Of a DNA stretch of 64,000 nucleotides, positions 1-8,295 are shown one piece after another. Source of the DNA: a virus; the IMG/VR virus record IMGVR_UViG_3300010885_081999, positions 1 to 64,000 of that record. One strand, given 5' to 3'. Made by a program: the position numbers and the translations under genes. The notes under the pieces are model-generated. The model was not told the DNA's origin and did no database searches. It saw only the letters and a list, made by a program, of their open reading frames with translations. The stretch's first letter is position 1; the number at the start of each line of letters is the position of its first letter.

Positions 1-612
1 ACAGGTCCCACGGGACCGACAGGTGCGACAGGTCCCACAGGACCGACGGGGCCCACGGGACCGACAGGTGACACAGGTCCTAGAGGAACAGGAAGCACAG
101 GTCCCACGGGACCGACAGGTCCTGCAGGATCCGGCGTGGCGAAGGTCGTGTCGACCACCGCTTCCTCCTCGGTGTCGAACTCCAACACCGCTACGATCCT
201 CACGACGCTCACGATCCCCGCGAACACGTTCACCGCAGGCGACCTCCTCACGCTCGAGGCGGCCTTCCTGAAGGGCGGCACCTCGGGCGGCGTGGCGATC
301 AACCTCGCGATCAACACTTCGAACTCGATTCCCGGCAGCGGTGGTTCCCTCGCGACGAAGTCGAACGTGAGCGGCGTGTGGCAGCCTCTGACTCGAAGGG
401 CAGCGATCGTGTCGACCGGCAGCGGCGGCGCGACGACGCTCTACAGCACGTCGACTTCGACGGACAACGACCTCGGCGTGGCTGCGGCCACGACGGCGTC
501 GGTCACCATCGACTGGACAGTCACTCAGTACTTGATAGCATGGGCACAGATGAGCGTCAGGTCAACGGGAGAGACGATCTCCTGTCAGTGGCTCAAGGTC
601 TCCAACGCCTGA
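1..612 (+). CDS. Collagen-like tail fibre/virion protein, C-terminal part
   Basis: The frame is open from base 1, so the gene starts upstream. The first 44 codons are Gly-X-Y triplets, mostly G-P-T and G-A-T, which form a collagen-like triple-helical stalk in many phage fibres. They are followed by a Ser/Thr/Ala/Gly-rich domain of about 160 residues with alternating small and beta-branched residues, typical of a beta-structured trimeric fibre tip. No catalytic motif is seen. A strong terminator follows at 628-669, so this is the last gene of a plus-strand unit. Fibre is the likely role; a capsid decoration protein is the alternative. Confidence 0.75.
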   Translation, partial: TGPTGPTGATGPTGPTGPTGPTGDTGPRGTGSTGPTGPTGPAGSGVAKVVSTTASSSVSNSNTATILTTLTIPANTFTAGDLLTLEAAFLKGGTSGGVAINLAINTSNSIPGSGGSLATKSNVSGVWQPLTRRAAIVSTGSGGATTLYSTSTSTDNDLGVAAATTASVTIDWTVTQYLIAWAQMSVRSTGETISCQWLKVSNA

Positions 613-627
613 GTCGGTGCGAATGAT

Positions 628-669
628 GTCGGGTCGGATGCCTCGTCGGTGTCCGACCCGACTTCTTTT
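628..669 (+). terminator. Intrinsic terminator after the fibre gene
   Basis: Perfect 11-nt arms GTCGGGTCGGA (628-638) and TCCGACCCGAC (652-662) enclose a 13-nt loop and are followed by TTCTTTT. It closes the plus-strand fibre unit and faces the convergent gene ending at 668. Confidence 0.85.
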
Positions 670-1012
670 AAGCAGTTCTACCGAAGTCGTCGGAGAGACG
701 AACGACGTCGTCGAGCTCAGGAGTGGACACCTCGAGGACGTCGACGTCGCTCAACGCCGTCATTCGGTGGACCAACCCCGTCGTGATGTGAAAGCAGTCT
801 CCTGCTTCCATGTGGACCTCGTAGAGGGTGTCCTTCGTCTGACCCACTTCGAGGAGGAGGGAGCCACTCTGCACCATGATCGTCTCGTCCTTCACCTCGT
901 GATACTGCAGCGAAAGACGCTTTCCCGAGTCGATGTGCAGCACCTTTCCGACGTACTTCGGAGCCTCTGCCCAAACCAACTCATATCCCCACGGTTTTTC
1001 GATACGTCTCAT
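668..1012 (-). CDS. Cupin-fold protein, mannose-6-phosphate isomerase type II-like
   Basis: This 114-residue single cupin has the family opening R-x-E-K-P-W-G-Y-E, then L-x-Y-H-E for the first metal-binding cupin motif and an A-G-D-x-F-H-I-x-x-G-L-x-H-R second motif. It resembles the C-terminal isomerase domain of GDP-mannose pyrophosphorylase/phosphomannose isomerase, without the nucleotidyltransferase half. It may act on a sugar phosphate, fitting the other sugar-nucleotide genes, but small stand-alone cupins have many substrates. Its start overlaps the stop of the gene at 1009-1527 by 4 nt, indicating translational coupling. Confidence 0.7.
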   Translation of the reverse strand: MRRIEKPWGYELVWAEAPKYVGKVLHIDSGKRLSLQYHEVKDETIMVQSGSLLLEVGQTKDTLYEVHMEAGDCFHITTGLVHRMTALSDVDVLEVSTPELDDVVRLSDDFGRTA

Positions 1013-1527
1013 GTCGATACCAGCCTTTCAGCGACGGTCCTGAGCCATTTCAGCTCGTGCTTCTTGCGCATCTTGAAAGAGAAACCCGAACGAACGAACA
1101 TGCGAAGGGCCGCGTCGGGCAACTCCACGAGCTCTTCGAAGGTGTACTTTCGATTGGAAGAGTGCTCCGCCTTCGTGATGAGGACGGTGGAGTCGTGCTT
1201 CCGCCAGAAGTCCCACCACGTGTCGAAGTCCTGCTCCTCACCCCTGAGGATCGACAGCGTCCTGTCGTACCTGTCCATGCGGTCGCCCACGACGCCGTGG
1301 GCACGTTGGATGTTTGTGACCTGCCCCTCCACGGCCTCGAACACCGCTGCCCGCGAGATGTGCGTGGGTCTCCAGACGTCCTCACCTTGGAAACCTGCGA
1401 TCGCCTCCTCGAAGGAGCGCTGGACGCACACGTCCGGAACGATGTTGTCCTGGATGAGGCTCCTCGAAGCGAGGTAAAATCGCTGAAGCTTCTCCTTCTC
1501 GGATTTTGTGGGATTGTCTGCGGGCAT
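1009..1527 (-). CDS. Hypothetical protein, basic, 172 aa
   Basis: No family is recognised. The protein is hydrophilic and predicted helical, with many Lys/Arg, Trp-rich patches (D-x-W-W-D-F-W around residue 105) and no membrane segment. It is the middle gene of a minus-strand run and shares an ATGA overlap with the cupin gene, so the two are probably co-translated. Confidence 0.6.
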   Translation of the reverse strand: MPADNPTKSEKEKLQRFYLASRSLIQDNIVPDVCVQRSFEEAIAGFQGEDVWRPTHISRAAVFEAVEGQVTNIQRAHGVVGDRMDRYDRTLSILRGEEQDFDTWWDFWRKHDSTVLITKAEHSSNRKYTFEELVELPDAALRMFVRSGFSFKMRKKHELKWLRTVAERLVST

Positions 1528-1543
1528 CTGCGTCTCTTCCTGC

Positions 1544-1813
1544 CTACTTCAGAGGTGGGATCAACGATTCACCCATGCATGTGGGTTGTGTGGTCGGGAC
1601 GGGACACACGGCGACGACCCTGTCGGTCGACCTCCAGTTGAAGCCCCACACTTCGCAGTTGCCTACGCGGAAGAGCGGCATTGCGCCCATCATCGCCTTC
1701 GAGTCCATCGTGAGGTCGCGGTGACGCTCTTCTGCTGCGGCATACGATGCGATCGCGATGAGGCCAATGAAGGCACCCCAAGCGAAACCCCTGATCGAGT
1801 CCTTGTTGATCAC
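1544..1813 (-). CDS. Small exported or membrane-anchored protein
   Basis: 89 residues with a GTG start whose G-T-G-A overlaps the stop of the gene at 1810-2043. An N-terminal hydrophobic stretch (about residues 9-27, ending Y-A-A-A-E-E) looks like a signal peptide with an A-x-A-type cleavage site. The mature part has three Cys and may be disulphide bonded in the periplasm. Function unknown. Confidence 0.55.
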   Translation of the reverse strand: MINKDSIRGFAWGAFIGLIAIASYAAAEERHRDLTMDSKAMMGAMPLFRVGNCEVWGFNWRSTDRVVAVCPVPTTQPTCMGESLIPPLK

Positions 1814-2043
1814 AAAGTCTTCTCCTTGTCGAAGTCCGAAGTCGAAAGAACTGGTTTCGTGAATGCCGCGGCGAAATGATTCACGTCCTCGGAAAGCTCC
1901 TCGAGAGTCTCTCCGTAGGGCGCCATCGCCGATTCCGTGTACATCGACGGGCGACCCTCCTTGTCGTAGTAGACCTCGTGGATCCCGAAGTGCGTGATGC
2001 CCTCAGAATCCGTGTGTTTCACCACTCGGTAGTTCCACGTCAT
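1810..2043 (-). CDS. Small conserved protein, MTWNYRVVK type
   Basis: 77 residues beginning M-T-W-N-Y-R-V-V-K, with H-E-V-Y-Y-D and G-E-T-L-E-E-L. From memory this matches a small uncharacterised family found widely in bacteria and phages. No catalytic residues are evident. The start has no Shine-Dalgarno but carries TATGAT exactly 6 nt before ATG, so the mRNA is probably leaderless. The start lies within an inverted repeat at 2041-2060. Confidence 0.65.
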   Translation of the reverse strand: MTWNYRVVKHTDSEGITHFGIHEVYYDKEGRPSMYTESAMAPYGETLEELSEDVNHFAAAFTKPVLSTSDFDKEKTL

Positions 2044-2060
2044 GATACCATCATATCATG
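2041..2060 (-). promoter_or_regulatory. -10 hexamer inside an inverted repeat overlapping a start codon
   Basis: On the minus strand TATGAT (2055-2050) is followed by GGTATC and then ATG at 2043. The arms CATGATA and TATCATG flank the hexamer symmetrically and include the start codon. Confidence 0.5.
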
Positions 2061-2075
2061 CGCAGCGCAGACTTT

Positions 2076-2345
2076 TCACGCATGGTCGAGCTCACATTTG
2101 TCGACCCAGCCCACGACTTCGCCCGAGAAGATCTTGCAGGCGTTCATGCAGACTTCAAGCACGACTGCGAGCGTGTCCCTGTCGAGTCGTGACACGGGAA
2201 GCTCCGATCCAAATGTGAAGGGAGGATTGGGCCATACTTCCACGGTCAGGAAATTGAACGTGGGAACGATGCGCACGAGATTTCCTACTCTGAATCGAGG
2301 ACGATCATTCTTGAGGACATCCAGTGCCACGCTGCCCCTATCCAT
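2076..2345 (-). CDS. Hypothetical protein, 89 aa
   Basis: A small soluble protein that starts inside the 3' end of the SGNH hydrolase gene (60-nt overlap). A run of beta-prone residues (V-G-N-L-V-R-I-V-P and L-T-V-E-V-W) suggests a small SH3-like or beta-barrel fold. No family recognised. The long overlap with a well-supported gene is unusual, so part of the N-terminus may be over-predicted. Confidence 0.45.
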   Translation of the reverse strand: MDRGSVALDVLKNDRPRFRVGNLVRIVPTFNFLTVEVWPNPPFTFGSELPVSRLDRDTLAVVLEVCMNACKIFSGEVVGWVDKCELDHA

Positions 2346-2971
2346 CGCTTGTACTCCGCGGCGTTCGTGTGGATGCCGTCCTCCAGAGGTATGACGAGAT
2401 CTTCGGACGCGAAGTAAATAGGAGCTGCAGACTTCACGAGTCGACGAACTTCATCGATCTTTGCAACTTTCTTTGTGCTGATCGCGGGGGGTCCGATCCA
2501 CACGACGAAGGCACCGGACTCGTCGATCGTCTTCACGAATTCCTCGAAGAGCTTTGGATTCTTCGACACCGACTCGAATCCCGCTGCATCGTTCGTGCCG
2601 AGCGACACGACCACGAGCGCCGGCTTATTGACCTTGAGGTCCTGCTTGATCCATGTGAGCCACTGTGTAGTCGTCGTTCCTACCGCAGCATGGGTCACGG
2701 CACGATAACCTGCGCCGACCGCGAGCCTCTTGAACTCAGTCGACATCCCGACGGCGAGCGAATCGCCGACGAGCATCACGGTGGCACCCTTCTTCAGTGC
2801 GGGCTCAGTGAGGACTTCTGAGCAGTCTTCCGCTGTGTCGTCGTGTGAGGGAGGTGCCGAAGAGACCGGTGGAGGAGGAGGCGTCTCGGAGACGGGTGCC
2901 GAGGCATCTGTGACAGGTGTCGGCTTGTTCACGCACGAAGCCATGATGAACAGTGTGAAAAATTTGCGCAT
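2285..2971 (-). CDS. SGNH/GDSL-family hydrolase, probable lipoprotein
   Basis: The start chosen begins M-R-K-F-F-T-L-F-I-M-A-S-C, a short signal with a lipobox-like M-A-S-C, followed by a Pro/Ser/Thr-rich linker to about residue 45. The catalytic domain shows block I G-D-S-L-A with the nucleophile Ser, block III G-T-N-D, and block V D-G-I-H-T-N with the Asp/His pair. SGNH hydrolases are esterases that act on acyl or acetyl groups of lipids or polysaccharides. A lipid-anchored phage version could modify the host envelope or capsule, either during lysis or to exclude other phages. The in-frame ATG six codons upstream would spoil the signal peptide. Confidence 0.8.
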   Translation of the reverse strand: MRKFFTLFIMASCVNKPTPVTDASAPVSETPPPPPVSSAPPSHDDTAEDCSEVLTEPALKKGATVMLVGDSLAVGMSTEFKRLAVGAGYRAVTHAAVGTTTTQWLTWIKQDLKVNKPALVVVSLGTNDAAGFESVSKNPKLFEEFVKTIDESGAFVVWIGPPAISTKKVAKIDEVRRLVKSAAPIYFASEDLVIPLEDGIHTNAAEYKRWIGAAWHWMSSRMIVLDSE

Positions 2972-3024
2972 TTCGTTCCATTGTAGCATACTTCACTCTC
3001 GTTTTTCAATCCACGTCTCGCAGA

Positions 3025-3031
3025 ATAGTTA
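3025..3031 (+). promoter_or_regulatory. ATAGTTA element upstream of yeaH
   Basis: ATAGTTA ends 10 nt before the ATG at 3042. It is a member of the recurrent ATAnTTA family and the only promoter-like signal before the yeaH-spoVR-prkA unit. Confidence 0.55.
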
Positions 3032-3041
3032 TGATTGACTC

Positions 3042-4202
3042 ATGTCCATATTCAAGGAACACAGGACCAACGCGGACCGCGTGGCGTCTGACCGACGTCG
3101 TCACAAGCAGAAGATCGACAAGGCGATCCGCGAGGGGATTCATCACATCGTGGCCGACGAATCGATCATCGGAAACAACGGAAAGCAGAAGTTCCGGATC
3201 CCGGTGAGAGGAATCAAGGAGCACAGATTCGTCTACGGTGACAACGGGAAGCAGGTCGGTTCTGCACCTGGCAAGGACGTGAAGCGAGGCCAGAAGCTGG
3301 GAGGAAAAGAGCGCGGTCAGCCTGCGAGGCCTGACAAGCCCGGCTCAGAGAGCGGTGAAGAGTACTACGACGTCGAGATGTCGCTGGAGGAGCTTTCGGA
3401 GTACCTCTTCGCAGACCTGGGCCTCCCAGACCTCCAGAAGAAGCAGCTCACCAACATCTCCACGAACAAGTTGAAGCGTAGCGGCTACAGGACGGAAGGC
3501 ATCATGCCGCGGCTCGACAAGAAGAAGTCCGCGATAGCACGCATCAAGCGCATGAAGGCGGCAGGATTCGATCCCGAGAAGGCCGAGGAGGGTGAGACGT
3601 TTCCCTTCCACGAGGACGACCTCAAGTATCGTCACTACAAGCTGAAGGACGAACCCTGCACAAACGCTGTGGTCTTCTTCGTGATGGACGTGTCGGGATC
3701 GATGGACCAGGACAAGAAGTTCCTCGCTCGCTCCTTCTGCTTCCTCATGTATCAGTTCATTCGTTCGAAGTACGAGAACGTCGAGGTCGTCTTCGTGACG
3801 CACGATATGGAGGCACGCGAGGTGAACGAGAACGAGTTCTTCACGGTGGCGACGTCAGGTGGAACGTTCGCTTCGACGGGTCTCGAGAAGGTGAATAGCA
3901 TCGTCGAGGAGAGATTCCACCCCGACGCATGGAACCTCTACGCGTTTCACCTCTCGGACGGAGACAACTTCGACTCCGACAACGGCAAATACCTCCAGGA
4001 GCACTCGAAGCTCGAGTCCATGGTCCAGCTCTTCGGATATTGCGAACTCGAGCCGGAGAGGAGCTACATGGACGAGCAGAAGCTTTCTAGGATCCTCGCA
4101 CCGAGGATAAGAGAGAAGTCTCGCTGCATCACTATCAAGAAGAAGGAAGATGTCTGGCCGGCCTTCCGAGAGATGCTCGGCGCCGCGAAGGAAGGTGTGT
4201 GA
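3042..4202 (+). CDS. yeaH: YeaH/DUF444 von Willebrand A-like protein
   Basis: 386 residues. The N-terminal 110 residues are charged and carry the family opening (R-x-x-A-D-R-V-A-S-D-R-R-R-H-K). A central-to-C-terminal vWA-like domain starts at F-F-V-M-D-V-S-G-S-M-D, a MIDAS D-x-S-x-S metal-binding motif near residue 215. In bacteria YeaH is encoded with the kinase YeaG/PrkA and SpoVR/YcgB in a starvation and stationary-phase stress module. Here all three are consecutive on the same strand (yeaH-spoVR-prkA), with spoVR starting on the yeaH stop (TGATG). Length is close to cellular homologues (about 420 aa) and all key residues are present, so it should be functional. Confidence 0.88.
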   Translation: MSIFKEHRTNADRVASDRRRHKQKIDKAIREGIHHIVADESIIGNNGKQKFRIPVRGIKEHRFVYGDNGKQVGSAPGKDVKRGQKLGGKERGQPARPDKPGSESGEEYYDVEMSLEELSEYLFADLGLPDLQKKQLTNISTNKLKRSGYRTEGIMPRLDKKKSAIARIKRMKAAGFDPEKAEEGETFPFHEDDLKYRHYKLKDEPCTNAVVFFVMDVSGSMDQDKKFLARSFCFLMYQFIRSKYENVEVVFVTHDMEAREVNENEFFTVATSGGTFASTGLEKVNSIVEERFHPDAWNLYAFHLSDGDNFDSDNGKYLQEHSKLESMVQLFGYCELEPERSYMDEQKLSRILAPRIREKSRCITIKKKEDVWPAFREMLGAAKEGV

Positions 4203-5506
4203 TGGACTACAAGCTGACAGACCTCGAGGAATGGGACGAGAAGATCTGCGCGATCGCGAAAGGTCATGGGCTGGACTGGTACGAGATCGAGTACGAGTTC
4301 ATCGACTTCTTCTCGATGATCGGGGCGATGGCTTTCCACGGCCTCCCTTCGCACTTCAACCACTGGTCCTTCGGAAAGAGCTTCGAGAGGACGCACCAGA
4401 TGTACAACTTGGGCATGGAGGGTCTTCCATACGAGCTCATCATCAACTCGAATCCCTCGGTCGCCTACATGATGCGAGAGAATCCCCTCTATCTACAAAT
4501 CCTCATAATGGCACACTGTGTAGGTCATTCTGATTTTTTCAGAAATAATAGGACCTTCCAGGGTACCAGACCCGACACGATCGTGGGTCGCTGCAGGGCC
4601 GCGAAGAAGAGATTCCAAGACTACGTCGAGGATCCCTCGATAGGGATCGACAAGGTGGAGGCGGTCATCGATGCCTGCCACGCAGTCCAGTTCCAGATAC
4701 AGCGTCCGGGAATGAGACGACGGACCCGAGACGAGGTGATCGAGGAGCACAAGGCGAGGCTCAAGGCAGATCCCGAACTTCCCGACATCGACACGACGAG
4801 GAATCCCCTCGAGCCCGACTACGACATCCTGGGCTTCATCTCCGAGAACGCGAAGCTGCCCTCGTGGAAGCGCGACATCATCGACGTGTGTCGCGACGAG
4901 GGACGATACTTCTGGCCACAGATCCAGACGAAGATCATGAACGAAGGCTGGGCATCGTACTGGCACTACACTATCCTCCACGAGCTCGACCTGCCTCCTG
5001 AGCTGCACGTGGCATTCATCAAGTCACACAACCAGGTGATTCGTCCCCACATCGGTGGCATCAATCCCTACCACCTCGGCTTCCATCTCTTCCAGAGGAT
5101 CAAGGAGCGAATGGGAATGGACGAGTGCTTCATCGCTCGAGAGGTGCACAACGACGCGTCGTTCTTGAGACAGTACCTGAGGCAGGAAGACTGCGAAGAC
5201 CTCAATCTCTTCTCTTACTCTCGGAAAAGAAGCGGCGACGTGTCGGTCGACGACGTGTCCGACGAGGAAGGCTGGGAAGAGGTCAGGAGCAACCTCGTGA
5301 AGCAGGTCGGCGGCGGATCGATCCCGGTGCTGTACGTCGATGAAGCCAGACGAAACGGCAACCTAGTTCTAGGTCACGAACACGACGGAAGAGACCTAGA
5401 GCTGTCTGAGACGAAGTCCACGTTGGAGCATTTGGGCTACCTGTGGGACGACAAGGTCATTCTCAACACAATTGTTGACGGAAAGCTGCACCGAGTCGAG
5501 ACATGA
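4202..5506 (+). CDS. spoVR: SpoVR family protein
   Basis: 434 residues. The sequence is collinear with bacterial SpoVR/YcgB: D-W-Y-E-I-E-Y-E, the M-A-F-H-G-L-P-S-H-F-x-H-W segment, and the H-C-V-G-H-S-D-F-F-x-N-N block with conserved His. SpoVR acts in spore cortex formation in Bacillus and, with YeaG and YeaH, in starvation responses elsewhere; its biochemical activity is not established. The ATG at 4202 is preferred over GTG 4199 because an AAGG lies 6 nt upstream. Slightly shorter than the E. coli protein (about 510 aa). Confidence 0.88.
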   Translation: MDYKLTDLEEWDEKICAIAKGHGLDWYEIEYEFIDFFSMIGAMAFHGLPSHFNHWSFGKSFERTHQMYNLGMEGLPYELIINSNPSVAYMMRENPLYLQILIMAHCVGHSDFFRNNRTFQGTRPDTIVGRCRAAKKRFQDYVEDPSIGIDKVEAVIDACHAVQFQIQRPGMRRRTRDEVIEEHKARLKADPELPDIDTTRNPLEPDYDILGFISENAKLPSWKRDIIDVCRDEGRYFWPQIQTKIMNEGWASYWHYTILHELDLPPELHVAFIKSHNQVIRPHIGGINPYHLGFHLFQRIKERMGMDECFIAREVHNDASFLRQYLRQEDCEDLNLFSYSRKRSGDVSVDDVSDEEGWEEVRSNLVKQVGGGSIPVLYVDEARRNGNLVLGHEHDGRDLELSETKSTLEHLGYLWDDKVILNTIVDGKLHRVET

Positions 5507-5525
5507 GTGTATAATTCGGAGAGGA

Positions 5526-7469
5526 ATGCAAAAGATGAGCGTACGTAAAAACCTTCTGAGCAAGATCGCGGAAGCAAGATCCAAGTCAGAGTCTGAGAAG
5601 AAGTTCAACGGGACTTTGATGGACTACGTTGAGCTCGTGGAGAAGGACCCGACCATCGTGAAGACTGCGCATCAGCGCCTTTACGAATCGATCACAGAAC
5701 ACGGCTCGTACGCGATGCCCGATTCCGATCCGCGTAAGTTCAAGGTGTTCGACGGCGAGAACATCAAGATCCACAAGTACTTCGAGGGCGAGTTCTTCGG
5801 CATGGAGAACGTCGTCGCGAAGGTGATGTCGTTCCTCGACTCGGCAGCGCATAGAGGTGAGGAATCCCGTCAGGTCCTCCTCCTCATGGGACCCGTCGGC
5901 GCTGGTAAGTCGGCCCTCACGGAGCACATCAAGCGCGCTCTCGAAGGTAAGAAGTTCTTCCACCTGAAGGGTGATCCACACCGCGGCGAACCGCTCCAGC
6001 TCATCCCACGGTCTCTTCGACCTGAGTTCGAGAAGGAGCTCGGCGTGAAGATCGAGGGTGACATCTCACCTGTCGCTCGTCACAAGCTCCTCAACGACTT
6101 GAAGGGCAAGTACGAGGACTTCGAGGTCGAGGAGAGCTCTTTCTCTCAGCGTGCACGTCGTGGCGTGGCCGCAGTTCCTCCGATGGACGCGAACTCGCAG
6201 GACGTCTCGGTCCTCATCGGTTCGGTCGACATCTCCAAGCTCGACAAGTTTGCCGAGGACGATCCGCGTGCACTCTCTCTAAACGGTGCGTTCAACGTGG
6301 GCAACCGTGGCATCGTGGAGCTCGTCGAGGTGTTCAAGAACGAGATCGAGTTCCTCCACACCATCATCACTGCAACACAGGAGAAGAGAGTTCCTTCGCC
6401 CGGCAAGTCCGACATGTTGCACTTCGATGGTGTGATCCTCGCGCACTGCAACGAGGCCGAGTGGAACCGTTTCCAGAGTGAACACACCAACGAGGCGATC
6501 ATGGACCGCATCGTGAAGGTCGCCGTGCCGTACTGCCTGGAGCTCAACCAGGAGATCAAGATCTACGAGAAGATGCTCGGTAAGAGCGACTTCAACGTCC
6601 ACGTTGCACCCCACACCCTCAAGGTGGCATCGATGTTCTCCGTCATGTCCCGCCTCAAGCCCTCGGCCAAGTGTGATCCTCTGACCAAGCTGAAGATCTA
6701 CAACGGCGAGGACGTCCTCGAGAAGGGGCGCGTCAAGAAGGTCGACATCAAGGACCTCCGTGAGGAGGCGAAGCACGAGGGAATGGACGGAATCTCCACC
6801 CGATTCATCACGAAGGCGATAGACCATGCGCTGTCGAATTCGGACAAGGGAATGGTCACGCCCATCTCCGTCATGGACTCACTCACGAAGATGGTTCGTG
6901 AACAGATCACAGACGACGCATTCAAGAAGACGTGCCTCGAGATCCTCCAGAAGACGGTCCGCGACGAGTATCTCAAGATCCTCGAGACCGAGATCGCGAA
7001 GGCATTCGTCACCGCCTACGAGGAGCAGGCACAGAGCCTCTTCAACTCCTACCTCGACAACGCAGAGGCCTACACCACGAGGTCGAAGCTGAAGGACAAG
7101 GTCACGAAGGAGGAACGCCTCCCCGACGAGGACTTCATGAAGTCGATCGAAGAGAACATCGGCATCAGTGGCTCTGCCAAGGACGGTTTCCGAAGCGACG
7201 TCACCGCCTACATGTTTGCGAAGATGCGAAGAGGCGACAAGGTCGACTACAAGGCTTATGAGCCACTCCGCGAGGCGATCGAGGCATACCTCATCAATTC
7301 AGTGAAGTCTTTCGCTCGAATCGTGACGAAGTCCAAGTCACGTGATTCTGAACAGCAAGAGAAATACTCTGAGATGGTGAAGACGATGATCAAGGACTAC
7401 GGTTACACAGCCGAGTCTGCAGAAGAGATTCTGGCATACGCTTCGAATCACCTCTGGAGAGACGGCTGA
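5526..7469 (+). CDS. prkA: PrkA/YeaG-family serine protein kinase (AAA+ type)
   Basis: About 647 residues, near the E. coli YeaG length. The N-terminal AAA-like domain has a Walker A G-P-V-G-A-G-K-S near residue 122, and the C-terminal half matches the PrkA kinase-like domain layout. YeaG/PrkA is a stress-linked Ser/Thr kinase or AAA+ protease working with YeaH. The ATG at 5526 has GGAG 4 nt upstream; the ATG at 5535 (GAGG 10 nt upstream) is an equally possible start. It is the last gene of the three-gene module and converges on the methylase at 7480. It could push the host into a stationary-like state; this is inference. Confidence 0.88.
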   Translation: MQKMSVRKNLLSKIAEARSKSESEKKFNGTLMDYVELVEKDPTIVKTAHQRLYESITEHGSYAMPDSDPRKFKVFDGENIKIHKYFEGEFFGMENVVAKVMSFLDSAAHRGEESRQVLLLMGPVGAGKSALTEHIKRALEGKKFFHLKGDPHRGEPLQLIPRSLRPEFEKELGVKIEGDISPVARHKLLNDLKGKYEDFEVEESSFSQRARRGVAAVPPMDANSQDVSVLIGSVDISKLDKFAEDDPRALSLNGAFNVGNRGIVELVEVFKNEIEFLHTIITATQEKRVPSPGKSDMLHFDGVILAHCNEAEWNRFQSEHTNEAIMDRIVKVAVPYCLELNQEIKIYEKMLGKSDFNVHVAPHTLKVASMFSVMSRLKPSAKCDPLTKLKIYNGEDVLEKGRVKKVDIKDLREEAKHEGMDGISTRFITKAIDHALSNSDKGMVTPISVMDSLTKMVREQITDDAFKKTCLEILQKTVRDEYLKILETEIAKAFVTAYEEQAQSLFNSYLDNAEAYTTRSKLKDKVTKEERLPDEDFMKSIEENIGISGSAKDGFRSDVTAYMFAKMRRGDKVDYKAYEPLREAIEAYLINSVKSFARIVTKSKSRDSEQQEKYSEMVKTMIKDYGYTAESAEEILAYASNHLWRDG

Positions 7470-7479
7470 TGTCCGGCCT

Positions 7480-8238
7480 TCACGTCAAATTGACGTAAGC
7501 GACCCACTCTGTACGGTCGACGGTGCCGCCTCTGCGGACGTTGGGCACCTTGCGTGTCACGACGGACGTCCAGGCATAGTCAGGAAAGTGATCCTGCGCC
7601 CCGTCGCCGTACGTGAATACGACGGGATTCGACGTCTTCGAGATCAGGTCGATCGTGTCCGAAGCCTTGTAGGAAGCTTCGTGATTCTTGACGCGACTCT
7701 TCTCTACATAGCCTGCAGTCGTGCCGAGATACGGCGGATCGACGAACAGCAGGTCTCCGTCTTGGTGAACGTATTCGTTCGCCGATCCGTGGATGACTTC
7801 GATGTCCTTAAGCCTAGGCAGGCACAGCGCCGTTTGCTCGTAAGGAAGTCTGTTCTGTGGATATATCTTCCACGCAGTGAGCTGCCCCACGAGCACTCCC
7901 GTCGTGTTGATCCTCACGTAAGTCTGTTGACCGAGGCTGAGACCTAGCATGAGACGGACATCGGGCTTGGTCGGTGTGTTCGGGTCTATCTTGATCGCTT
8001 CCACAGCATCGTGAAGGTCCTTGAGTTCGGACGGAGTCGTCTGCTTGAGCCACTGCCACATCGCGACGATGTCACCGTTCGTTTCATATCCCAGGCCAGG
8101 AAGGTCTGTCGACAGGAAATAGCATCCGCTCCCGAGGTAGGGCTCCACGATTCTCTTCGTGCCCTGAGGTGGTCTCTTGTAGTACTTGAGGAGCCTCGAT
8201 TTGCTGCCGCTGTACCTAAAAAGTCTCGATTGTTTCAT
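7480..8238 (-). CDS. DNA adenine methylase, D12 class (Dam-like)
   Basis: 252 residues. Motifs in order: R-Y-S-G-S-K-S-R-L-L (N-terminal alpha-class motif), E-P-Y-L-G-S-G (AdoMet-binding motif I) and F-V-D-P-P-Y-L-G (catalytic motif IV D-P-P-Y). This is the D12 N6-adenine methyltransferase layout of Dam and T4 Dam. It probably methylates phage DNA to evade restriction or mark replication. No cognate nuclease is adjacent, so it is an orphan. A GAGG lies 12 nt before the start. The 3' end carries an ACGTCAA-A-TTGACGT palindrome over the stop. Confidence 0.9.
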   Translation of the reverse strand: MKQSRLFRYSGSKSRLLKYYKRPPQGTKRIVEPYLGSGCYFLSTDLPGLGYETNGDIVAMWQWLKQTTPSELKDLHDAVEAIKIDPNTPTKPDVRLMLGLSLGQQTYVRINTTGVLVGQLTAWKIYPQNRLPYEQTALCLPRLKDIEVIHGSANEYVHQDGDLLFVDPPYLGTTAGYVEKSRVKNHEASYKASDTIDLISKTSNPVVFTYGDGAQDHFPDYAWTSVVTRKVPNVRRGGTVDRTEWVAYVNLT

Positions 8239-8255
8239 TGATGATCTTGCCTCGT

Positions 8256-8262
8256 ATAGTTA
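8256..8262 (+). promoter_or_regulatory. ATAGTTA promoter for the serine protease gene
   Basis: ATAGTTA (part of GTATAGTTA) lies 33 nt before the ATG at 8296, with an AGGAGG between. This spacing fits a -10 element with a start site near 8268 and a conventional leader. Confidence 0.6.
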
Positions 8263-8295
8263 TTTCCATGAGCAGTCGTTCACAGGAGGCCCGGC

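Noticed and set aside
1-135. Tandem GGT/GGA-rich repeats that could be taken for a repeat array or CRISPR-like element
   Set aside because: They are in-frame Gly-X-Y codons of a collagen-like stalk, of variable unit and without spacers.
617-1477. Long plus-strand reading frame opposite 668-1527
   Set aside because: Antisense to two better-supported minus-strand genes; composition is Arg/Ser/Leu-rich as expected for a shadow frame.
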